Shown here: positions 35,654 to 43,645 of the stretch, piece after piece
Position numbering within the stretch: the first letter of the stretch is position 1
How the letters are laid out: each line of letters starts with the position of its first letter
Assembly: GCA_937132085.1 (NCBI GenBank)
Contig: CAKZNV010000107.1
Location: forward strand, 1 to 64,000
Reading direction: 5' to 3'
Origin: an uncultured Rubritalea sp.
GTDB taxonomy: Bacteria > Verrucomicrobiota > Verrucomicrobiia > Verrucomicrobiales > Akkermansiaceae
DNA: 64,000 nt
Notes under the pieces: model-generated
What the model saw: the letters and a program-made list of their open reading frames with translations, nothing else
Told to the model about the DNA's origin: nothing
Database searches by the model: none
Translations under genes and position numbers: made by a program

Positions 35654-35833
35654 CTAATCTTCGAAAATGTTGTCTCCTTTACCTAGTCGAGCTGCAGTTA
35701 GGCCTAGTTTGTAAGAAGCTCTTGGTGTTGGGCAGACAGCTCCGAGTTGTCTGGCTGAGCCTATGAACAGGTGCTCGATTGCCTCGGAGCGCTCAGGCCA
35801 AGCTTGAGCTAGGTCTGCTGCTACCTCCAGAAC
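35654..35833 (-). pseudogene. Gene remnant, unknown protein C-terminus
   Basis: An open frame of about 59 codons without start codon, read from just after a TAG at 35834. It holds AADLAQAWPERSEAIEHLF, then CPTPRASYKLGLTAARLGK and ends NIFED-stop. Its composition and helix-like periodicity are protein-like, unlike the flanking non-coding DNA, so I read it as the tail of a lost gene. The family is not recognised. The rest of the 35552-36099 gap shows no gene. Confidence 0.4.
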
Positions 35834-36099
35834 CTACTTCGTCTATATTGCTAGGATTAGCATCTTGTGTGTTACTTCTACGTAGAACTAGGTAAAGAAA
35901 TCTTGAGTTCAAATGTATGTGAATTCAAGAAGCATCCAGTGTGTAATAAGGACGGTATTTTATAAACGAGGAGATATTGTTTTCGTTATCTAATATGTCT
36001 TATCGATGGATGAACGATGTTCGATGTGTAGAAGGGGCTTGACGATAGTAGGAATTATTTTGCATTATGCTAAATGCAAAACGCACTTTATACCTAACT

Positions 36100-36858
36100 A
36101 TGAAAAAAATACTATCACTTACAATTGGACTCGCAGCTATTCAAGTAGCAACGGCTGCCACGATCACCTGGGGAGGAGCCTATAACTTCGACCACACGGA
36201 TCAGTCATTATGGCTGAATAGCTTTGATGCTAGCCGTAATGGTGGCACAGCAGCCAATGGAGCACTTCTTTCTACTTCCGCTTTAGATATTGGTGACACC
36301 ACAGCATCCACTATCAATGGCATCGTATTTACTGAGCAAGCAGGTAGCTCAGACTTCTGGGGGAATACTGGAATTAATCCTATTATCGACAACGTTCTCT
36401 CTGGCCACTCAGCTCTTGCAGGTGGAGTAGCCACAGGCACCGTTACTCTCAGTGGGTTAACCATGGGCTCTCAATATCAAATCCAGCTTATCGGTATTCA
36501 CGATTCGCGAGCAGGCATTAATGAACGCCAATATGAAGTGAGTTTTGGTGGGGCAGATTTTGGCAGTGGCACAGCACCAGTGTTGACCAGAGCTGGTTAT
36601 GGTAACTCTGACCCAGCAAGTCCACCAACGTTTGGAGGACAAGTAAGTTACGGCACAGTTGTAGGAACGTTCATCGCAGATGGCACATCGCAAGACATCC
36701 AGATCCGGAGTAACACACAAGATGGTAATTTAACAGATGACGTTGACCCAGGTATAGGTGGATGGATTCTACTTGAGCAAGCAGCTGTTCCTGAGCCATC
36801 TTCTACTGCTCTACTCGGTCTAGGAGGCATTGCTTTGCTCCTACGCAGACGCAAGTAA
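36100..36858 (+). CDS. PEP-CTERM sorted exported protein
   Basis: A 252-residue secreted protein. The signal peptide is KKILSLTIGLAAIQVATA; a beta-sandwich-like body follows (VATGTVTLSGLTMGSQYQIQ) and ends with VPEPSSTALLGLGGIALLLR plus basic residues. I start at the ATG at 36100 because the longer frame (36067) puts 11 residues before the signal peptide. The tail is nearly the same as that of the gene at 34913, showing one exosortase system. A terminator follows at 36889. Function unknown. Confidence 0.8.
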   Translation: MKKILSLTIGLAAIQVATAATITWGGAYNFDHTDQSLWLNSFDASRNGGTAANGALLSTSALDIGDTTASTINGIVFTEQAGSSDFWGNTGINPIIDNVLSGHSALAGGVATGTVTLSGLTMGSQYQIQLIGIHDSRAGINERQYEVSFGGADFGSGTAPVLTRAGYGNSDPASPPTFGGQVSYGTVVGTFIADGTSQDIQIRSNTQDGNLTDDVDPGIGGWILLEQAAVPEPSSTALLGLGGIALLLRRRK

Positions 36859-36888
36859 TTCTACACACGATAAAGAATCACTCAAACC

Positions 36889-36926
36889 CAACCCGCAGTT
36901 GCATGAAGCGATTGCGGGTTTTCTGT
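36889..36926 (+). terminator. Rho-independent terminator
   Basis: AACCCGCA pairs with TGCGGGTT and an inner GC / GC pair closes a short loop; TTTCTGTTTG follows. It lies 31 nt after the PEP-CTERM gene stop. Confidence 0.75.
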
Positions 36927-37094
36927 TTGTTGGAAGGGGAATTCACACTTGTCGAGCATTAGAAAACTTTGAGGGAGAGTAGGTAGAAATTCGATCAGTG
37001 AGCGATGCTCAACAATAATTAGAATCAATAAATACAGTCTCTTCTGATATAATAAATAACTAGTGCTCAAGCAGGTGTTATGTAACTCTAGGGA

Positions 37095-37751
37095 ATGATA
37101 AAGCCACCATCTGCCGCATGGGTTCAAACTCCGACTCCTGATCTAGCGAAGAGTCGACATTTCTATGAGGCCCTGGGGTTCAAAGAGGTCGAAGGTAGCC
37201 CTAACTTTTTCTGGGATGGTCGAGTTTGTGTTGAGGTGAGTCCTCATCCTCATGCGAGAACTGGTATCAAAGTATCAGCTGATTTTCTCGCTGATGAATG
37301 TTCGATAAAATTTCCAGCTGTCGATCCTAACGGAGTGAAACTCTATTCTGATACTGAGCCAGACAGAAAACTTCCTACGATGGGAGAACCCTTCGGTAAG
37401 CTAGGGCGACATGCTGTGCTCTCTGTAGAATCACACGATGTGAGTGGCACTGTTGCTTGGTGGGAAGCAAAGGGATTTACCGCAAAAGTGCGAAACTATG
37501 GTGCACCCTACTTTGAGCTGGGAGGAGGATTAGAGCTAGAACTCATGAAGCAAGGATGCTGTGGCCACTTTAGCCCTAGTCCAGGACTGACTTATTTCAA
37601 TAGCGGTGAAAACGCAAAAGTGATCGCTGAGATAAGAAAAGCCGAAATCCCAATCACCCAAGAACTCACGATGTTCAGCGACGATGGCAGTGTGAAAGAT
37701 GTCATCATCTATGACCCAGGTCTAACAGGCTTCTTTGTGTTTAATGACTAG
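37095..37751 (+). CDS. VOC (glyoxalase/bleomycin resistance) family protein
   Basis: A 218-residue protein with two betaalphabetabetabeta modules: the first at 8-85 (WVQTPTPDLAKSRHFYEALG, FFWDGRVCVEVS) and the second at 105-200 (AVLSVESHDVSGTVAWWEAK, YFELGGGLELELM). VOC proteins use divalent metals for isomerase, dioxygenase or thiol-transfer reactions, or simply bind ligands. Metal ligands cannot be placed with certainty. A Cys-Cys pair occurs near 155 (QGCCGH). Substrate unknown. Confidence 0.75.
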   Translation: MIKPPSAAWVQTPTPDLAKSRHFYEALGFKEVEGSPNFFWDGRVCVEVSPHPHARTGIKVSADFLADECSIKFPAVDPNGVKLYSDTEPDRKLPTMGEPFGKLGRHAVLSVESHDVSGTVAWWEAKGFTAKVRNYGAPYFELGGGLELELMKQGCCGHFSPSPGLTYFNSGENAKVIAEIRKAEIPITQELTMFSDDGSVKDVIIYDPGLTGFFVFND

Positions 37752-37806
37752 AAGGCACTGGCAGGCACTGGCTCCCAACCTGATCTCAACAACCTTATGT
37801 GATTTT

Positions 37807-37850
37807 TGCGCTTCTTTGCGGCTAAAATAATCTCGCCGCAAAAAAGCACA
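37807..37850. repeat. 16-bp imperfect inverted repeat
   Basis: TGCGCTTCTTTGCGGC (37807-37822) pairs with GCCGCAAAAAAGCACA (37835-37850) with two mismatches, around a 12-nt loop. The string looks like a dispersed intergenic repeat that could also act as a terminator for the VOC gene. Confidence 0.5.
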
Positions 37851-37952
37851 GAATACACAAAGAAAAGATCGGGTTAAAAGATACTGATTTTTTTAAGTCA
37901 GTTCCATTCAGCTAGAGTCAACGGCATGACGATTCAGACTCAGATCTTATTG

Positions 37953-38012
37953 ATCATTTCGATTTACATTTCTAGTCTAAAAAGCCAATCTCCATCAAAG
38001 CAAAATATAATT
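37953..38012 (+). promoter_or_regulatory. Shared leader element, copy 2 (upstream of pyrE)
   Basis: ATCATTTCGATTTACATT, ten variable bases, AAAGCCAATCT (37981-37991), then 21 bases to the ATG of pyrE. It has the same layout as at 30682-30742. Because the longer open frame (start 37926) runs through this element, the element is non-coding leader and the later ATG is the gene start. Confidence 0.55.
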
Positions 38013-38528
38013 ATGAATCTAGCAAAACGTATCCTTAAGAAATCAAAGATCAGCGGAACATTCGAACTTCGCTCAGGCAAAACTAGTAACACCTACTTTG
38101 ATAAGTATTTGTTTGAGTCTGACCCAGTTCTTCTCGCAGACATTGCTGAAGGTATGAAGGCAATCGTTCCTGAAGACATTGAGATCCTTGCTGGACTTGA
38201 GATGGGTGGAATTCCTATCGTTACCGCCCTTAGCCGAGCATCTGGACTTCACTGTGCATTTGTTAGAAAAGAAGCCAAAGAATACGGAACCTGTAAATAC
38301 TCTGAGGGAGCAAACCTACAGGGTAAAAAAGTCCTTCTCATCGAAGACGTAGTTTCTAGCGGTGGAGCAATCATTGATGCTACTAATATGCTGAGATCTG
38401 ATGGAATCATCGTGGACCGAGTCCTCTGTGTGATCGACCGTGAAACTGGTGGCAGAGAGAACCTCGCAGAGCACGGAGTGACTCTGTCATGTCTGTTCAA
38501 GCAAAGCGAGCTAGACGCTGAAGAGTAA
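38013..38528 (+). CDS. pyrE: Orotate phosphoribosyltransferase
   Basis: Joins orotate to PRPP to give OMP, the substrate of PyrF. The PRPP-binding motif VLLIEDVVSSGGAI is at about residues 108-121, with the family segments FELRSGKTSNTYFDKY and LAGLEMGGIPIVTAL, and the catalytic Lys loop FVRKEAKEYGT. I use ATG 38013, giving the usual start MNLAKRILKKSKIS and 171 residues. An upstream ATG at 37926 would translate the leader element into a hydrophobic leader not seen in PyrE. A GNAT gene begins 7 nt later. Confidence 0.92.
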   Translation: MNLAKRILKKSKISGTFELRSGKTSNTYFDKYLFESDPVLLADIAEGMKAIVPEDIEILAGLEMGGIPIVTALSRASGLHCAFVRKEAKEYGTCKYSEGANLQGKKVLLIEDVVSSGGAIIDATNMLRSDGIIVDRVLCVIDRETGGRENLAEHGVTLSCLFKQSELDAEE

Positions 38529-38534
38529 GTAAGT

Positions 38535-39029
38535 GTGAAAGACTCTCAAAACAAGTTGATCAGACCAGCCTCAGCATCTGATCTACCGAGTATAGTAGAG
38601 CTGAACAATCTAGTTCAGAACCTACATGCTCGGAATCATCCTAAACTCATTAAGCCTGCTTCAGAAGGGACTGAGTTTAGTGATTGGTTTGTCGAGGTGA
38701 TTGAGAACCCAGATTCGATTGTTTTGGTGGTAGAACTGTCTGGAACAGTCGTTGGCTATATCTACGCAGAGGAGGTCAAAAAAACAGCATCGTGGGTGAG
38801 CCCTACAGTTCATTTACTGATGCTGCATCATATTGGCGTTGATTCTAAAGCTCAAGGAAAGGGGATCGGTAAAATGCTGATGGATGGAATGTATCAAGAA
38901 GCGAAAAAACGTGGTGTCCAACGCGTTGAGCTAGAAGTCTGGGACTTCAATGATAACGCTCGTAGATTCTTTGCTGGTTATGGCTTTAAAGATCTTCGTC
39001 ATAGAATGGATGTTGAGATAGAGAAGTAA
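38535..39029 (+). CDS. GNAT family acetyltransferase
   Basis: A 164-residue N-acetyltransferase. Strand IVLVVELSGTVVGYIYAEE, the CoA loop IGVDSKAQGKGIGKMLMDG (QGKGIG) and the final VEIDV-like strand plus FNDNARRFFAGYGF are clear. It starts with GTG seven bases after pyrE, probably in the same transcript. Substrate unknown. Confidence 0.8.
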   Translation: MKDSQNKLIRPASASDLPSIVELNNLVQNLHARNHPKLIKPASEGTEFSDWFVEVIENPDSIVLVVELSGTVVGYIYAEEVKKTASWVSPTVHLLMLHHIGVDSKAQGKGIGKMLMDGMYQEAKKRGVQRVELEVWDFNDNARRFFAGYGFKDLRHRMDVEIEK

Positions 39030-39105
39030 AGTTACAGAATGCAGACAGGGGATTCTAGTGAGGTGGAACTTGACAGGATGACCTGTAATTTTAAAATCAA
39101 ATGTT

Positions 39106-39714
39106 ATGCACAGCCTTATAAAGGAAATTAGAGCATTGGCGCAATCAGCTCTCCAATTCACGAAGGATCCGTATGATCGTGAGAGATTCGAGCGTTTGTT
39201 AGACATCTCCTCAGAGCTATACACTGAACTCAGTGATTCAGATCTAGAGGAAGTTGAAAGATTTTTTATACCTGAAGTCGGTTACGCTACTCCCAAGGTT
39301 GATCTACGAGCTTGTGTGTTCAGAGATGACAAGGTTATGCTGGTAAAAGAGCGCTCTGATGGATTGTGGGCACTGCCAGGCGGTTGGGCTGACCAGAATG
39401 AGTCTCCTATTGAGGGAATCACTAGGGAGGTCAAGGAAGAGTCTGGTTACGATGTCACTATTGACGCCCTCTATGCTGTCAAGGATCGAGATCGAAACCC
39501 ATATAAGCCAAAATACCCTGTGAGTATCTACAAGATGTTTTTCATTGGAAGTGTGGTGGCTGGAAAACCGGAAGCTAATATGGAAGTCTCAGAGATTGAA
39601 TTTTTCTCAGTGAACGATCTGCCGCCTCTCTCAGAGGCAAGAGTTCTGGCGCAAGACATTCAAGATGGCTATGAATTCTTCAAGAAGGGAACCCGTGGGA
39701 TCCAGTGCGACTAG
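39106..39714 (+). CDS. NUDIX hydrolase with N-terminal domain
   Basis: A 202-residue protein with a helical N-terminal part (residues 1-65) and a NUDIX domain after it. The Nudix box is seen as GWADQNESPIEGITREVKEE followed by SGYD, with all the Glu and Arg positions. NUDIX enzymes of this shape (YjhB-like) usually cleave nucleotide diphosphate linkages such as ADP-ribose; the substrate is not certain. The start ATG is chosen over alternatives because it heads the helical region. Confidence 0.8.
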   Translation: MHSLIKEIRALAQSALQFTKDPYDRERFERLLDISSELYTELSDSDLEEVERFFIPEVGYATPKVDLRACVFRDDKVMLVKERSDGLWALPGGWADQNESPIEGITREVKEESGYDVTIDALYAVKDRDRNPYKPKYPVSIYKMFFIGSVVAGKPEANMEVSEIEFFSVNDLPPLSEARVLAQDIQDGYEFFKKGTRGIQCD

Positions 39715-39769
39715 TGTGCTAAGATTTTCACTCAGTAGTAACAATCGTCTAAACCCCAACATTGTTTAA

Positions 39770-40135
39770 ATGCGTATGAAGAAAGTGACCTTATCAGGCT
39801 ATATAAAAGTGCTAGATTCTGATCTTAATCAGGTAAGAGGATTCTTACCTGAGCATATCCGTTTGACTTGTTTAGAATCTGGGTGCCTGATTTTTAAAGT
39901 AGATGAGCACGAGACCGAGATTGGACGATTTGATGTTTATGAAGAATTTGAATCGAAGCAAGCATTCGAGGCCCATCAGGATCGTGTGCAACAATCTGAT
40001 TGGGGGAAAGCAACGAAGAGGGTAGAGCGATTTTACACTATCCAAGGGCTGGAAGACGATGCTATGGTTCTTAACTCAGAGAGAACAGAGAAGTCGGACA
40101 GCTCGATTCACGACCCAAACCAGAAACGAAAATAA
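39770..40135 (+). CDS. Antibiotic biosynthesis monooxygenase (ABM)-like protein
   Basis: A 121-residue small protein with the ABM ferredoxin-like fold: VTLSGYIKVLDSDLNQVRGF, a beta strand CLIFKVDEHE, RFDVYEEFESKQAFEAHQ and the terminal strand. The HIRLT and EAHQDR parts match the dimeric monooxygenase/isomerase family. Such proteins oxidise quinols or act as ligand binders; function here is unknown. It overlaps no other gene and precedes a GNAT gene by four bases. Confidence 0.7.
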   Translation: MRMKKVTLSGYIKVLDSDLNQVRGFLPEHIRLTCLESGCLIFKVDEHETEIGRFDVYEEFESKQAFEAHQDRVQQSDWGKATKRVERFYTIQGLEDDAMVLNSERTEKSDSSIHDPNQKRK

Positions 40136-40139
40136 AAAG

Positions 40140-40589
40140 ATGAACTCAATTATTATTCGCCAAGCTACCGCCCAAGACGCTCCATCTATCATGCCTTTGA
40201 TGATCGAATTAGGGTATTCGTTGGAACTTTCAGAGCTCGAATCACGGATTGAGATATACTCTGGACCTAATGATATTGTTTTGGTCGCAGATGAGGGTGG
40301 AGAAGTTATTGGCTTCGTAAGTTTTCACATGATCCCTCTATTCCACGCTCCAGGCAATCTGGGTAGAATCACAGCGATGAGTATTTCTGCACAGCACCAG
40401 CGAAAAGGTATTGGCAAAGCTTTGTTAGAGAAATTAGAGGATCACGCATTGAACAGAGGTTGCGTAAGAATCGAAGTCACTAGCGGAGACCACAGAAAAG
40501 ATGATGCCCACATATTCTATCTGTCCTGTGGCTACGCAAAGGATAGTAGACGTTTCCAGAAAATGCTGAGTAAGGAGAATCAACATTAA
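40140..40589 (+). CDS. GNAT family acetyltransferase
   Basis: A 149-residue N-acetyltransferase: strand RQATAQDAPSIMPLMIELGY, CoA loop ISAQHQRKGIGKALLEKLE (QRKGIG) and HIFYLSCGYAKDSRRFQ at the end. The ATG at 40140 is preferred to one at 40059, which would run over the end of the ABM gene; MNSIIIRQATAQDA is the usual GNAT start. It forms a tight unit with the ABM gene (4 nt before) and the kinase gene (2 nt after). Confidence 0.82.
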   Translation: MNSIIIRQATAQDAPSIMPLMIELGYSLELSELESRIEIYSGPNDIVLVADEGGEVIGFVSFHMIPLFHAPGNLGRITAMSISAQHQRKGIGKALLEKLEDHALNRGCVRIEVTSGDHRKDDAHIFYLSCGYAKDSRRFQKMLSKENQH

Positions 40590-40590
40590 A

Positions 40591-41136
40591 ATGTCTGAAA
40601 ATCAGAAGACTCTCGCATTAAATATAGCCCCACAGCGTATTCTGATCACAGGTAATGCTGGTTCTGGTAAGACGACCTTAGCTATACAGGTCTCCTCTGC
40701 ATTAGGTATCCCTTTTGATTGCTTAGATCGTATCGTTTGGCAGGAAGGTTGGAAAAAGACGCCAGATGTTGAGAGAACGCAGCTGATAGAAGAGCTAACC
40801 CAGCAACCATTATGGGTGATCGATGGAGTGTCATTTCAGGTTCAAGAATCTGCGGATCTTGTGGTGCTGTTAGACATTCCTAGACGGGTTTGTTTTCTCC
40901 GAGTTATTAGGCGTAACTGGTGTTATCTGTTTAAATCTAGACCTGAACTACCTCCCAACTGTCCAGAAATACGTATCATCCCCACCTTATCCAAAATCAT
41001 TTGGAACTTCCCTAACAAAGTGCGACCTCAGATCTTGAGTAGGGTGCAGGGGAGTTCAGAGGATCAAGATTTCTACCACATCAAATCAAAACAAGAACTA
41101 CTAGTATTTACTCAGTGGCTCAACAGTCTGAAATAG
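40591..41136 (+). CDS. Small P-loop kinase (adenylate kinase/FlaR-like)
   Basis: A 181-residue protein with Walker A ITGNAGSGKTTLAIQ at residues 19-33 and a following DRIVWQEGW motif typical of the adenylate-kinase-like 'topology modulation' family. The lid region IRRNWCYLFKSRPEL and the segment PLWVIDGV are seen. Members are predicted to phosphorylate nucleotides or other small molecules; substrate unknown. The gene follows the GNAT gene by one base and is the last before a gap with attC-like palindromes. Confidence 0.7.
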   Translation: MSENQKTLALNIAPQRILITGNAGSGKTTLAIQVSSALGIPFDCLDRIVWQEGWKKTPDVERTQLIEELTQQPLWVIDGVSFQVQESADLVVLLDIPRRVCFLRVIRRNWCYLFKSRPELPPNCPEIRIIPTLSKIIWNFPNKVRPQILSRVQGSSEDQDFYHIKSKQELLVFTQWLNSLK

Positions 41137-41185
41137 GCTGCTACTCTGATTATGCTTCACACAACTTCACTAAGGAAGGTGTGTG

Positions 41186-41263
41186 ATTTAACGTTCTGTA
41201 GAAAAATAACTTTCCATGCTCAAAATCATTGGTTAAGTTATCTTACAAAGTGAAGTGTTAAAC
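41186..41263 (+). other. Possible degenerate integron attC site
   Basis: ATTTAAC (41186-41192, fits RYYYAAC) and GTTAAAC (41257-41263, fits GTTRRRY) bound a 78-bp imperfect palindrome, with ATAACTT and AAGTTAT pairing inside. The inner arms and spacers are less regular than those of the site at 42285. The surrounding gap 41137-41456 has only a 33-codon open frame at 41268, not convincing as a gene. Confidence 0.35.
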
Positions 41264-41456
41264 AACTATGTCAGATGCAGAAAAAATGCGGAAGATAAGG
41301 AAATTGCCACTAAAATTAATGTCGTCGAATATGCTAGATGAAGTTATATATGAAACTATACAACAATGATCTATGGAACAAAGAGCCTCAACAAAAAACT
41401 CCAAGTTTTCTTACTGAATATCAGCTAGAATTTAACTATTAATTTTTTCTTAAAAA

Positions 41457-42290
41457 ATGACTATTACTTCACTAGATGAACCAGTTCTCCAAAAACTCTG
41501 TGCAGTGTTGGCTGATACAAGCACTGGGCTTACTGGCTCTGAGATCGGTCGTTATCTTCAATATTGCGGTATCTTAGACCCAGAGCCGTTACTTACTAAG
41601 CGGATTCGACTCTTCCAGGCTCTACATAAAAGGCAGACTGAAGATCGTTGTGCTAACAACGTGATCTCTTTCGTGCAGAACTCATTTAGCCCAGTTCTTT
41701 ATACGGATAATAGAGAGTATTTTGAAAGTAAGCGGAAAGAGATTAATTCTGTTTTAGCCTTTGCTGGTCTTCAGTTCAACGACGATGGACGAGTCCAAAA
41801 AGTGCAACCAGTTAAGAGTCTTTCAGAAGCCTCCGAAAGGGCAGATCGACTACGGCATATTCTTAATGAGAGAGGAGTTCATTCAGATGTTTTAAGGTTT
41901 TGTAAGGAGGAACTACTTGTTAAGAATTATTTTCATGCTGTTCTTGAGGCCACCAAAAGTGTAGCAGAGAAAATACGATCTGTTACGGGATTGACTTCGG
42001 ACGGAGCATCACTAGTCGACGAAGCTTTCATATTTAAGAATAGGATTCCTCATTTAGCATTGTCATCATTGACATCTGAAAGTGAACAGAGTGAACAAAA
42101 AGGTTTCGTGAACTTACTAAAAGGATTATTTGGCACATTCCGGAATCCAACTGCACATGCTCCACGATTAACATGGGAAATGAATGAGCAAGACGCTTTA
42201 GATATACTAGCAATAGTATCTCTAGCGCACAGAAGAATTGATTCAGCTGTTCCTGCATACCGTATTTCTACAAATAGTTTACCAGGCTAA
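41457..42290 (+). CDS. TIGR02391 (Ymh-type) family protein
   Basis: A 277-residue cytoplasmic protein. The C-terminal half carries the family pattern: VKNYFHAVLEATKSVAEKIR, then KGFVNLLKGLFGTFRNPTAH (the conserved Arg-Asn-Pro-Thr-Ala-His) and ALDILAIVSLAHRRIDSA. This family is often found near restriction-modification and phage-defence genes. The N-terminal 150 residues are less clear. Its stop codon TAA lies inside the 5' arm of an attC-like site, as expected for an integron gene cassette. Activity unknown. Confidence 0.7.
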   Translation: MTITSLDEPVLQKLCAVLADTSTGLTGSEIGRYLQYCGILDPEPLLTKRIRLFQALHKRQTEDRCANNVISFVQNSFSPVLYTDNREYFESKRKEINSVLAFAGLQFNDDGRVQKVQPVKSLSEASERADRLRHILNERGVHSDVLRFCKEELLVKNYFHAVLEATKSVAEKIRSVTGLTSDGASLVDEAFIFKNRIPHLALSSLTSESEQSEQKGFVNLLKGLFGTFRNPTAHAPRLTWEMNEQDALDILAIVSLAHRRIDSAVPAYRISTNSLPG

Positions 42291-42379
42291 CAATATGTAT
42301 CTGCTAATGACGTGAACTCACTAAATTTTAATGATAATTAACTACCAACCCTTGAAGACGAAGATACGCCGCGTTAGGT
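42285..42379 (+). other. attC-like integron recombination site
   Basis: A 95-bp site with the attC layout. R'' GGCTAAC (42285-42291, contains the gene's TAA stop), 5-base spacer AATAT, L'' GTATCT, then a 59-base centre, L' AGATAC (exact complement of L''), 5-base spacer GCCGC, and R' GTTAGGT (42373-42379, a perfect GTTRRRY core). Five of seven R''/R' bases pair. The site joins the TIGR02391 gene to the SLATT gene. No integrase gene is visible in the window, so it may be an isolated or CALIN-type site. Confidence 0.65.
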
Positions 42380-42401
42380 GTGCTTTGGTATTAACTTAAA
42401 A

Positions 42402-43094
42402 ATGACACGCAGAGATAGCTTCAAAATCATACGGTTTTTCTTTCGTAGGAAATCTGTTAGTAAACCTAGGTATCTTGAGAAAAATTCTTGGGAACAAGAA
42501 TTTAACTATAAGCTATGGGTCACTAAAGGAACCCGCTTTGCTGCAGCAAAAAGATGTGCAAGGTTAGCTCAAAATTCTCAACTGGCTCTAACTATCTTAT
42601 CCTCATATCTGATAGTTGCTGGTATAAGCCCATATTTATTAAAGACATTTTCACAGACGCTTGATGTGGACGTCATGGCTCTGATAACGACAGGAACTTC
42701 AATACTCTTGTTAGTTTATGGATTACTTGAGTCCTCAAAGAATTTGGGACTTAAAGCTCATGAATATGATGAGTGTGCTCTCAAAGTTTCACGACTGTAT
42801 AATAAACTACGTTACGCTAAAGAGTTCGAAAATGATAAACAGAAGATGCAATCGTCATTATTGGATTTGACGACTCAGTATGATGAAATACTAGATGGTT
42901 ACGAGAATCATGACTCTATAGATTTTGCGATTTTTAAGACACAAAAGAGAAGATATCATGGACTGAGCAAAATGGATGTGTATAAAATTTATTTTGAGTA
43001 TTATCGTAAAGTTCATATGATTTACCATTCGTTTATAATAATTCCACCACTGATTTCAGTAGTCATATTTTGGGCAACCGCAAAAAGTAGTTAA
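42402..43094 (+). CDS. SLATT-domain membrane protein
   Basis: A 230-residue protein with the SLATT pattern: a basic N-terminal helix (TRRDSFKIIRFFFRRK), the WEQEFNYKLWVTKGTRFAAA segment, two adjacent membrane helices at about residues 58-82 and 88-108, then a long helical part with HEYDECALKVSRLYNKLR, and a third hydrophobic stretch at 205-228. SLATT proteins are predicted pore-forming effectors of nucleotide-signal defence systems. I start at ATG 42402; a GTG at 42378 lies inside the attC core. The next gene encodes a Cys/His protein. Confidence 0.7.
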   Translation: MTRRDSFKIIRFFFRRKSVSKPRYLEKNSWEQEFNYKLWVTKGTRFAAAKRCARLAQNSQLALTILSSYLIVAGISPYLLKTFSQTLDVDVMALITTGTSILLLVYGLLESSKNLGLKAHEYDECALKVSRLYNKLRYAKEFENDKQKMQSSLLDLTTQYDEILDGYENHDSIDFAIFKTQKRRYHGLSKMDVYKIYFEYYRKVHMIYHSFIIIPPLISVVIFWATAKSS

Positions 43095-43131
43095 CCAGAA
43101 TTGTAGTGAATAACAACAAAATCACCCAGAA

Positions 43132-43590
43132 ATGAACAAGCGTTATGATCAAGCCAAGACAGCATGGAATCAACGAGTAATCCCTGTTATTCTTCGTAGG
43201 AAGCGCTCTAATGAAGGAAACCCTAAATTGAGGATTCGATTGCCAGAATGTGGCTCTCATTATCATCTCCTCAAAGCAAACCCTAATAATCATAATCCTG
43301 TTCACATAAAGAATGGCGACTACTGGGAACTGCCCTATTCTCGACTCAACAGCCTAGTCCGTATTCTAGGAGATCACTATGGGAAAGTTATCTTGATGCA
43401 ACCAGTTAAACATAAGCAGGTATGTGCCAAATCATGTATGGATGCTGGCGGTTTTGAGTGCGAGTGTAGTTGTTTGGGTGCAAATCATGGTTCCCATAAT
43501 ATGGATTCATCATGGTATGAAGTTGATGATACTTATGCTGTCAGATATGGAGAAGAAGAAGTGTCGTTAAAAATCATAACAAAAAAGTAA
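43132..43590 (+). CDS. Cys/His-cluster protein of unknown function
   Basis: A 152-residue soluble protein. A dense metal-type cluster is at about 97-120: QVCAKSCMDAGGFECECSC then GANHGSH, with five Cys and two His, likely zinc- or cluster-binding. The N-terminal half (RIRLPECGSHYHLLKANPNN) looks beta-rich. I recall similar CxCxC-x4-NHG strings in phage-related proteins, but cannot name a family. It follows the SLATT gene by 37 nt and may be its partner; this is inferred from position only. Confidence 0.5.
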   Translation: MNKRYDQAKTAWNQRVIPVILRRKRSNEGNPKLRIRLPECGSHYHLLKANPNNHNPVHIKNGDYWELPYSRLNSLVRILGDHYGKVILMQPVKHKQVCAKSCMDAGGFECECSCLGANHGSHNMDSSWYEVDDTYAVRYGEEEVSLKIITKK

Positions 43591-43645
43591 ATTTAATCAG
43601 ACATGAGATCACAAAATTTAACTAGAGCCAATCCGGGAACAGCAT

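Noticed and set aside
34342..36953. 13-base string ATTCACACTTGTC at 34342 and 36941
   Set aside because: A shared 13-mer is expected by chance many times in 64 kb, and the flanks do not match.
37095..37751. Possible tRNA from a GGTTCAAACTCC string at the start of the VOC gene
   Set aside because: No acceptor or anticodon stem can be formed; it is coding sequence.
41268..41369. 33-codon open frame after the attC-like palindrome
   Set aside because: Low-complexity, no start context and no recognisable motif; not supportable as a gene.
43092..43146. A third attC site after the SLATT gene (TTAAC ... GTTATGA)
   Set aside because: R' does not fit GTTRRRY, the arms do not pair and the distance is too short.
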